Below, piece after piece: positions 55,767 through 64,000 of a stretch of DNA of 64,000 bases. The notes beneath the pieces were generated by a model that had not been told where the DNA came from, searched no databases, and saw only the letters and a program-made list of their open reading frames with translations. Both the position numbers and the translations under genes were made by a program. Numbering within the stretch: position 1 is the stretch's first letter; each line of letters opens with the position of its first letter. The DNA comes from Lobosporangium transversale (taxonomy: Eukaryota > Mortierellomycota > Mortierellomycetes > Mortierellales > Mortierellaceae): contig NW_019028997.1 of NCBI RefSeq assembly GCF_002105155.1, positions 474,001 through 538,000 of the forward strand, given 5' to 3'.

Positions 55767-58011
55767 TTACGCCTCCGCTGTTCTCCTTTTGCGCTTGAGT
55801 TCCTTCACCTCCATGACATCTTTGCCCCCGCGCTTGACCACCTTCAATTTGGACTGAATTCCCAGCTTCATATTTCGATGAGGCATGCTCAGTGTTGGAA
55901 ATGGACTGTTGTCTTTTACATGCCCCTGTCGCTTTCCCTTTAGGCACTTGCTAGTAATCCGGACCAATGATTGAATCTGAAACAATTGGAAGAAAAAGAT
56001 TTGATCCATTGATTTAAGTTCGGATGAACAGGTTGGCATTGTAAGCTCAGAGATCCTTGCATGGATGACAGTATTGCCAATCATTGCACCAAGGAAAAAC
56101 ACTATCTCAGGGCCGACAGACTGGAAGCTTATGAGTGGCAGATCTTCTTCAAGACCGGGGAGTAGATCATCGAGGCTGTCTTTTGTAAAAATGGCAATGC
56201 GGAGGGTATCCGCATTCTTTGACTGTGTTGTGGGGTGGATACCCTTGATTTCTCCATAATATACCTCACGTTTTCCCTCTGTTCGACCCACAATGTCGGG
56301 TTGCCTGGCTTGCCCATCCTGAGCCAAAGCAGCTTTTCTGTTCTCGCCCGCAGTCGATGCACTGTTAAGACTGCTAAAAGGAATAACGACAATTAAACCA
56401 AAAGAACATCCCATCTTCCTATATGCAAACGGCTAAACAATCAGGATGATATTACCATTTGAATTGGATATGGCCCGGTATATTCATAAATTCACGTAAA
56501 ATCGGCACGATGACGGACGACATAATATCACTTTCACTTTCAATCTCGCACCATGTATTGTAGTGTCGAAACACATACAGAGCCACAAACAAAACAGGTA
56601 ATATGTCTTTTTCTTGGCATGTGTAATAGGATCCCATTATCATGTCAACGACCGACCTAAGATCGATCTCGGGCTCCTCGGCGGTTTCAAGGTCCTTGGA
56701 TAGGTATCTCAAGAGATTCATTGATCCCAAATTCTGCAGTCAACAACCAAAAAAAAAAAAAAAAAAAAAAAAAAAAGGTGATTGGTGCCCATTATGCATT
56801 GCTCAAAACAAACAAGCAGTCAAAAAAACATAATGTCAACAACAACCATAGCCATATCCGCGAACCTGGACCCAAGCGCTCCATAGTGCAGCTGCTTCTA
56901 CCGACCGCTTTACGTCTTTCTCTTGCAGCTCGCTGGTATAAAACCGACGGAGAACTTCCTTTGTGATAGCTGAGATCTCAGCAGTCTTGAATCCAACATG
57001 CTCTTTGTCAAAATGCAGGACACCAGAGAGCAGCCTAGATTGATACATTTCATCACGTCGATTAGTTTGTGTAATTTCGCTTGAACGTGAATCTCATTTG
57101 TATGGAGTCAAACTTACTTACGCAATCTGATCTATTTGCTTGAAGTTCAAAGATGTCTTCTGCTTGATCTTGTTGTAGGACTCAGTTATCCGAGGTCCCC
57201 AGTCTTTTGTCAGCGGGAAACGGAATGTGAATTCTGGCCGCTCCTTACAGTGGAACTGTAGATATGTCCTGGATTAAGGTCGTCCAAATACCTCACCCTC
57301 ATCACCTTTGTCTCCGCTAGACAGCTGTTCGTGATTGTCGAAAGTTCCTGTGACAGCTCCTTCATCGTTGTTGATATTAAAGAGCGGACGGCACGGAGGC
57401 GACAGTGTTGGTGATGACAAGCCCGAGCCTCAGTCAAATAATGGAGTGCGAGCAGACAAAAATAGCACTATCAGTCGTCGGCCATGCAAATATTGAATGA
57501 GAGCAACAAACAATAACAAACAATATCAAATATAAGTATAAATAATACTGTAGTAACTCTTACCTCGTTTCGGACCCACCTCGAAATTGTTTGATAAAAG
57601 TGGAATCAAAGTTGAATTATTGACGCTGATATAATGTTCTCTAACAGCCCCACTTCCTTCGATTATCTCGCTTACAGCCGACTTCGTGGACATTCGGACT
57701 TGATAGCGAATTCTTCGGTCTGCCCAAAATTCACCACCTTTAGATGCCTTCCACACTTTGTACTGATTAAGCGAACGTCGTCTTATGATATACGGTACAG
57801 TTGTTGATTGTAAAACTTGCATAAATAGCGGATGTGCATCTTCCTCACAATGGAACCCAAGCTCTTCGGCGAATTTCGACATTTCTATATCTTCACCCCT
57901 TTTAGCTTTCTTTTGTGCCCAACTCAACGGGTCATTCACACATGGTTCAACTGAGTCGGCAGGATGAAGAGGAGGTAGTTTTTCCTGTGGAGCTGATGAT
58001 ACGCTTCGCAT
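55767..58011 (-). pseudogene. Protein with PD-(D/E)XK signature, five exons, one in-frame stop
   Basis: Exons 58011-57564, 57428-57122, 57034-56866, 56733-56456 and 56373-55767 all join in one frame (1809 nt). The only flaw is a TAA at 57276-57274 inside exon 2 (GRP*SRTYLQFHCKERPEF). Without it the protein would have 602 residues. Exon 5 contains PDIVGRTEGKREVYYGEIKG, matching the spacing of a PD-(D/E)XK nuclease core (Pro-Asp, then Glu-x-Lys), and ends in a basic tail (KRGGKDVMEVKELKRKRR). Upstream, exons 3 and 4 (FDKEHVGFKTAEISAITKEV; DMIMGSYYTCQEKDILPVL) are helical in pattern. A nuclease role is inferred from the motif only. Donors and acceptors are normal except the donor GTTCGC at 56865. 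Most similar genes I recall are from Mortierella, of unknown function. Confidence 0.72.
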
Positions 58012-58149
58012 TTGTGATTCTATACGCTCATGATTCTCGTGAACGATTCAATATAAGTAATGAAATTTCAATTTACACAAAAACAAAAGAAATCAAAGAA
58101 TCATTAAGTGGATGTGATGTTATAACATTGTTCGATCCAACTCGTCTTT

Positions 58150-58290
58150 CCGCCGCCTCGCCGCGTACTAAGCAAAGGTTCGCTAAGAAAGATTCAGTAT
58201 CCTGAAGCTAATGTTATAACGTCTAATTAACTATGAATGCATCTCACAATCCGCCGCCTCGCCGCGTACTAAGCAAAGGTTCGCTAAGAA
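58150..58290. repeat. 40-bp direct repeat, two copies 101 bp apart
   Basis: CCGCCGCCTCGCCGCGTACT, continued by AAGCAAAGGTTCGCTAAGAA, stands at 58150-58189 and 58251-58290 without mismatch. It is GC-rich against AT-rich surroundings and lies upstream of the PD-(D/E)XK gene, between it and the transposase. Confidence 0.95.
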
Positions 58291-58864
58291 TGTGCTCATG
58301 AAATCTACAGCCCACTTAATAATTCTAAATGAATAATTCTAAATGAATAAATCAATTACGGACCTTACGATGTATTATTTGTAACCGCTGAGTACAGTTG
58401 AAGTTCAATGCTACTTAATGTTAAACAGTTAATACACCTGAAGTTGATTGGACAAGATTAATGAACCAATGTTACGTGACAGCTTTTTTCGAAACACAAC
58501 TGGCCGCCGACGTGGTCTCCATTGTCCTCGTCTGGCACCACTTGAAACGGGCGCTGACGGAGTTTGAGAGTCGCCAGGACCTACAGGTCATTCACCCAGC
58601 CAAAGTTGGATTGGCAGAGCGAGGCGATAGCGTGGTTCAGAGCTAGGTCTACACTCGCAAGCGAAAAAAAGGAGATACTGCGACCAAAATCAATGAACGA
58701 TCGCAATGAAATATGAATAATTATATTTTAATTAAAAGGATTCTGGAATTCTTCGTCTCGTTGGGAGCCATCCTGCATATCTTTTTGTGGAGATACCTGT
58801 TCCCTATTCTCGTCTTCACAAGCTCTTACAAGCTTTTTCAAAAAAATGGCGCACACTACTCATG
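58291..58864. other. Spacer inside the pogo-like element
   Basis: No supported gene. A plus-strand frame at 58461-58646 is open but unmatched. Confidence 0.35.
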
Positions 58865-60735
58865 TTACTTTTTTTTTGCATTATCCAGCATGGCCTCCAT
58901 TCCCTCCGGAGTGCGCATATCATGCCCACCAGACAACTTGGCCAGTAGCTCAACCGAAGTATGAAGTGACTCCTTCGATAGAGGTGAACTATGCGTGCTG
59001 CTCACAGGGGGTGGAATGGGTTCTTGGACTCCATCGGAAAGATCAGGAAAGTTACAATCCTCTACAGAAGGGCATGGCCCATTTTTATCCTCCAAAACAT
59101 CCTGCACATCTTTCTCCAGCCGTTTGCCTCATTCACTGAGGTAACCAAGTGCTCGAAGTACGTCCTTTCTTGCCTCTCATAAAGGTGACGTCGCGTGTAC
59201 CGGAGCTCATGGTTCCGCTCTGCATTGGTAGTCGACATGGTTTTGAAGGGCGGCCGCATCTCTTCAGGAAGGACCGGCGTTTCAGCAAAGCAATTCCTTA
59301 GTGTTGTCGCTTTAACGGAATTCCATGCATATGGGATAATCGACCACGCGTGTCCATTAAAAATAGCCCTCGCCATGTCAAACGTTCGGATGAGATGCGA
59401 CTCACGGATAAGCATCTCAAGGAATGCTCCCTTGAACACACTAATAACACCTGCGTCAAGGGGCTGCGTAACAGATGTTGGGTTCACCAGGAGTCGTCGG
59501 ACGCGGAGATGCTTCCAGGATTAATTGATAGAAGGGTCGCGCATATCAATGTTGTTGTGTTGTGGAGCTGAGTCTAGGAGAAGTAGGCTTGGCTCCGTGA
59601 GCTGGTCATCGAGTTCTTTCAACCATTTCACAAAGATATGGTTTGTCATCCACCCCGATTCAGACTTCTTCACAACCATCCTACTTGCCGACTCTTCGTC
59701 AATGCCCTGGGTGATATTTTTGCCTAGTATATAAAATATATCACATCAAGTTAATGTCTAATATTTAATATTTACCAAGGTTTTCAGTAGTTGCTTCTCC
59801 TTACCAATGACTAGTGTCTTCAATGCACTCATGGATTCTGCCTTGAGGAGCGATGTGCCCGAAGCGTTGATACAAAATAGAATGGAAACACGGCAGCTCC
59901 TATTTGCCTTGATACCGGCTTTCGAGACCTGCGTTGTATAAGACTTGTGCTCCAGCTCCTTGAAATAAAATCCTGTCTCATCGCAGTTGTATATGTTGTC
60001 AGGCTTGGGAACATAGCCGCCGAATCTCGACTAGTTCAGGCTCAATCGCCTTAAGGTCAACCGATGCTGCTTCTCCGTGGAGCTGGCAATACGTTATGTT
60101 ATGACGCTTTTTGAAAGCATCGAACCAGGAAGCTGAAAAAGACGGCATCATGTTGTTGGAGTCCGAGTCAAAAGGATTTTTCTGGTCGGTGAGGACAATA
60201 TAGGTGGTTTTAGCCGCTTGCTTTATCATCCTTTTGTTGACTGGATTGTTTCGCTTCTGCTGATCTTCCAGGCAGCCATTTTAAGAGCACCGCCTCAAGC
60301 TGAAAATTCTTTCGCTGAGTCAAATAACATGCGCCCTTTGGATACAACGGAGCCTGTTGTCGAATCACATTTCTCTTTCTTTACATGTCGTAAAAAGTAG
60401 CCTTCGGAAGCATATATCCAACCAGGTCACCGAAGCTTCTAAAGGTTACATTGTGGGAGATATCTTTTTGTCGAAGCAAAAGATATTCGTATATATCAAG
60501 GACCTCGATTTTTTGTTCTAGAGTCAAACACACCTTCGCCATTGGGATGGCGTGGTTGTCAACTGAAGGAAGGATAAGGGGAGCATACATATCGCAATTC
60601 CTTGCACAATCTAGAAGCCAAGTACCTCTCCTTCCGCTTGCGTTCAATCGTTTTTATTTCAGACTTTGTATATTTGGTCTTCTTGGTCACTTCATAAGCA
60701 AGAGCCGACTCTGTGGAGCGTTTTCCAGTTGCCAT
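58865..60735 (-). pseudogene. pogo/Tigger-type transposase (CENP-B-like), multiple frameshifts
   Basis: From the ATG at 60735 the pieces follow the family order: a basic N-terminus (MATGKRSTESALAYEVTKKT), the HTH segment VCLTLEQKIEVLDIYEYLLL (about 60535-60475), SVVSKGRMLFDSAKEFSA and the second HTH region with MPSFSASWFDAFKKRHNITY (about 60150-60090). The DDE core then has IYNCDETGFYFKELEHKSY (first Asp, about 59985), SLLLLDSAPQHNNIDM (second Asp, about 59580) and NPTSVTQPLDAGVISVFKGA (third Asp, about 59465), so it is a DDxD pogo type. A tail with VQEPIPPPVSSTHSSPLSKE (58865-59107) is shifted against the core. At least five frame changes or stops make it inactive. Confidence 0.88.
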
Positions 60736-61125
60736 TTTGATGCTTGGATGCGATTGTTTAATGTAAGGGAACAGGTGATATGTTGTGAATAGTAGCAAGC
60801 GGTGGTGGGTTCAAAAATGATTTATTGTTCAAGTCTGCCCTAATCTGCTACAATAATGATGGCTTTTATACTATTCGGGGACGCCGTGTGGAAGTCATAG
60901 GGCGTAGTGGGGCTGGGCAAAGAGGCGTAGTGGAGGCGTAGAATTGTCCGGATATTTCGTCAGACAAATCTTGTCGGACATTTCACCAGATGTGCATTTC
61001 GGGGAACCCGTAAATGCAATATCACCTGAGTATATATATATATTTTATAAAGTTTAGAATACCACCCAATTTAGTAAAACCTAATTATTATCCGGACAAG
61101 TTTGACAGTGGGATGTCTGGATATT

Positions 61126-63330
61126 GCAAGTTCGACTATACAATAGTCTAGAGAGTTTTCGCAAATATTTTTTTCGTCAAGGATTTTCATCGGGATATTG
61201 AACCTTACTTTCGCCGACGTAAAAATTGCAGTCTGTAAACAACTTATCGTATGTGCTATCCCTTAAACAGTCAACCTGGCAAATTTCATTATAAATGGGC
61301 TTAAAATCCAGCAATTCATGGGCATTGTCTTGAAATTTTATTTCGATGTCGAAATAAATGACCGAAAACTAAACTGTCATGGAGCTATCCTGGCTTCTTT
61401 ATTTGTGCCAATAAAAAAACTCTTGAAGGCTTTCGCATGACACTAGCATCCTCTTAGGGGGCCCATTGTGTTGTTTATTTATTGACTGGTGTAATAGCAG
61501 TGATAATATTCGCCATAGTATCGACTTGAAAGGAGGGCAATCTGAGTTGATTCATTCTACCGCACCATAGAGCTTGCTCGGCAAGACTTGATTTGTCACA
61601 TCATTTGCTTCCTCGTCTTCTTGATATATCTGGGTTGGTAAACACTGCTAATAGAGTTTGTTGGGCCTGTTGAAACCAGAGGGAACCACAGCAACATATC
61701 ATACCAAATATCTCTGTTGGAGTGAGTGGTGAACTGTGTGTGGTTCAGATGTAGTGGACATAAACGGCGAAAGAATGCATCGAAAGGATGTGAGCGGTTA
61801 TGAGAGCAAGGAAGAAGGGGTTGGTATGCCTGTTCAAGTCCTTGGCAAGAGGGCATGAGTAGCAGTTGTGATCTCAAGTTGATTTCGGTGAGTCTGCATA
61901 ACAATGGTATAGTTTCTAGACCCTGTCTTCCACGTACAGCATTGCATTATTGGTGTTTTCAGACCTGGCACCAATCATGCGAGGTATTTCTTTTTCTGAG
62001 GATTCCTTGTGTTAAACGGCCAGACAGAAAGCTTAAAAGACATACAGACACAACGGTGAAACAAATGTATGTGAGCAAACAGCTGCTGTGTTTATTTGTT
62101 GTCTGCACATGCCTTCTTTCATCGCGGGCTTTTTTTTCCTTTTTTGTTCGTCAATCACTGTGTGCACGAATAAGCAGCTGAAGCATCTCTTTGTTTCTGT
62201 ACATGCATAAACACATTTTACATCGCGGCGTCTTATTTATTTTCTGCAATTCCAAAACACAAAACACAAGCGTTTTCCATTGGTGCCTCCAGAAGAAATA
62301 AACAAACTTTATTTTGGCGGCCACTCCACAATCATGCCATGGTTATAACAATCCCTAGGAAAGGATGAAACGCGTCGGTATTAATCTCGCTTCTGTAATT
62401 CTAAATGCATATATTTTGGCGATTGGTATCAACTATCAAGTTCGCACATACACACACCAAACGACCGCCAAAAACCACCACTCTCGCTTCTGCTCTCCCT
62501 CCATCCACAAGGCGCTGCGCAATATCACCATTAACAAGGCACCGTCCAGTAAGAAAGGGTGCTTAGCTAGCTTTTACTCCAAGCAATAAGCACATCACCT
62601 ATCTCCGCCATTGATGCCGGAACCTGAGAGCCAACGAATATCTCTGCTTTAACGCAATAGTACTGGGGCTGTTGGAGCAAAAAGCATCATTTGAAGCCAT
62701 TCTCTGATAAAAAAGACTTTTTTTCTTTAGTTGTTACCTATAATCACCGAGTCATATCTGTCAATGCATTTATTACCCTTGTTCAAAATTATAAATCATT
62801 AAATTCCTCACAAAGCAAGGGCCACTGCAAACAAAAGAAGCTGAAAAAAAATTGTATAACAAAGGATCGACATCAGCACTATATGCTGTATACCGAGATG
62901 GTTTCACTTTGGTATCTCAATGCTATTTCTTCCAATCTGCCGTTCATGCGAGAGCTTGTATTTATTTGTCAATCTCTGCTATTGACTGGGACAAAACCCC
63001 AATCCAAACAAAGGAACTGAATAAAGATTGATGTGGCCTGTGAAGCAAAGGATCGATATCAAAACTATATGAGACAATGATAAAACTCATCATCAACCCA
63101 GGATATAAAAAGGGATCATTGTCTTCCTCCTTCAAAGTCCCATCCCTTTTACCACTGCCACTTGTTCCTGTATCTTTCCCTCAATATTCTTTATCTATTC
63201 GCTTTGAATCTTTACACCATAAAAAAGCTCATCCTTTTATACCTTTGTCGCTCTTTTTTTTTTCTTTTTCATTTCTTTTCATCACCACCATTTTTCCTTT
63301 TTTCTTTCTCTTTTCGCTTAGATATTGACC
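61126..63330. other. Right-hand intergenic region
   Basis: No supported gene. The segment at 61141-61230 starts with a motif shared with 50031. CAAAGGATCGACATCA and a variant recur at 62862 and 63047, followed by AACTATATG-like DNA. From 63120 the DNA is CT-rich (63245-63318), as expected of a promoter before the ATG at 63331. Confidence 0.45.
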
Positions 63331-64000
63331 ATGGGGCTGAAGTCCTTCTTCAAACTGGTTGCGGATCGCGGGGTTTTACCTTCGGAAACTGGCGTGGGCA
63401 CTTTCTTGGCGGCAAATCCTGACGTTAGGCCCGATTACTAATCTTCGATTAATTCGAAAGGTTGAGTGGAACGAGAACTATAATAAAATGCTTCAGGGCT
63501 ACCTAAGGGAAGCTAGTAAGGTGTTGGGAAGGAACGTAGCCTCTGAGGAAGGCCGTTTCAGTGTAGCTCTCCGCATTTTTACTTCCGGCCATCAAACGTC
63601 GGCCCAAGCGTTACCATCGAACAATGAGTTCGATAACTTCAAGCAGCGTTTACTCAATGGAAAGGATCTTCGCCATAGAATGGCTCAGCAAAGGCGAGCG
63701 CAGCGCCGCAGAACGTAAGAAAGCTCAAGCTATAGTTTTTGGCCTTGAAACCAGACGTCCCCAATACTAATCGTTAGTCCCTTTCTTGAATAATGTAGAG
63801 GCGTACCATCATTCTATATAGCGGAAGGGTCACATAGGAACCAATTCCGGCCCATCTTTTCTGACAAGGCGAGCATATTGAATGGGCGCACAGTTGATAT
63901 CAGTAACTACCGTCAGCACGATAGGCCGGGCCTTAAGCATCCACCACGTCGGAGAAAGGCAAAAAAGAAGCAACAGAAAAAACGAAAGCGGAAGCACAAA
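63331..64000 (+). CDS. Hypothetical basic protein, 3' incomplete
   Basis: ATG at 63331 in the context ACCATGG opens MGLKSFFKLVADRGVLPSET. A first intron ends at TTCGAAAG (63460), with the branch-like TTACTAATC. Its donor is either GTTAGG at 63424 (37 nt, very short) or GTGGGC at 63394 (67 nt); both are phase 0. Exon 2 (63461-63714, VEWNENYNKMLQGYLREASK ... AQQRRAQRRRT) has a GTAAGA donor. The second intron contains ATACTAATC, and exon 3 begins at 63799 (GVPSFYIAEGSHRNQFRPIF ... NGRTVDISNYRQHDRPGLK), running off the window in a Lys/Arg-rich stretch. The exon 3 segment before a basic tract resembles Fanzor/TnpB-like proteins I recall from Mucoromycota, but the diagnostic C-terminal zinc-finger nuclease part would lie beyond the window. 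Function is therefore open. Confidence 0.55.

Larger units (their letters stand above)
55235..61125 (-). mobile_element. pogo/Tigger-like element carrying an extra gene, ~5.9 kb
   Basis: Terminal inverted repeats of about 105 bp (55235-55340 and 61017-61125) share GACATCCCACTGTCAAACTT and ATTCTAAACTTTATAAAATA. The right end continues outward as GCAAGTTCGACTATA, the left less clearly, so exact tips are uncertain. Between them, both on the minus strand, lie a CENP-B/pogo-type transposase relic (58865-60735) and a five-exon gene with a PD-(D/E)XK signature (55767-58011). Normal pogo elements are 2-3 kb, so this one is either a composite or has captured the gene. Confidence 0.65.

Overview
The window is fungal nuclear DNA, most likely from an early-diverging Mucoromycota fungus of the Mortierella type. 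The reasons are short GT-AG introns (most 40-190 nt) with pyrimidine-rich or ACTAAT-like 3' ends; several Crinkler (CRN) genes with the ubiquitin-like CRN header joined to an RHS-type P-loop NTPase; ribonuclease-inhibitor-type LRR proteins with a lineage-specific N-terminus; and very frequent A/T homopolymers. The genus is an inference from family content, not from a marker gene.

Two compartments are visible. The conserved compartment covers 1-1576 and about 13.4-24.5 kb. It holds the 3' part of a PFK-2/FBPase-2 gene, then, all on the minus strand, a three-exon MFS transporter, TRAPPC13, a seven-exon NADP-isocitrate dehydrogenase, a small hypothetical protein and KAE1/OSGEP. Exon joints for these genes were read by hand and all keep frame.

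The rest is an accessory, repeat-rich compartment. It contains three CRN-RHS genes (A minus at 6.8-9.2 kb, B plus at 45.9-48.4 kb, C plus at 51.2-53.7 kb), fragments of a second CRN-type P-loop NTPase with a PD-(D/E)XK end, two LRR genes (one broken) plus LRR fragments, a truncated RecQ-like helicase, and hAT, Tc1/mariner and pogo/Tigger elements. There are also four short palindromic elements (two copies of a hAT-type MITE, a Tigger-like foldback and a TA-flanked MITE), one further palindrome, minisatellites and a ~490 bp AAAAT microsatellite.

The layout is quasi-palindromic. Going inward from the left: NTPase relic, CRN-A, a ~0.6 kb arm, a 98-bp MITE, a hAT fragment. Going outward on the right: hAT, the inverted arm, the inverted MITE, CRN-B and CRN-C, NTPase relic. 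The conserved genes at 13-25 kb sit between these arms. CRN-A and CRN-C, with about 4 kb of flanks, are inverted copies. CRN-C is a mosaic: A-like in its promoter and most of its header, and B-like in its body.

The most unusual items are (1) complementary halves of one NTPase-nuclease gene left at the two inverted CRN loci; (2) a pogo-like element whose ~105 bp terminal inverted repeats lie 5.9 kb apart and enclose, besides the transposase, a five-exon gene with a PD-(D/E)XK signature and one in-frame stop; (3) CRN paralogues differing in the number of a 7-residue repeat (0, 7, and 4 with a frameshift); and (4) a MITE inserted just after the start codon of a small gene, with a perfect 8-bp target duplication.
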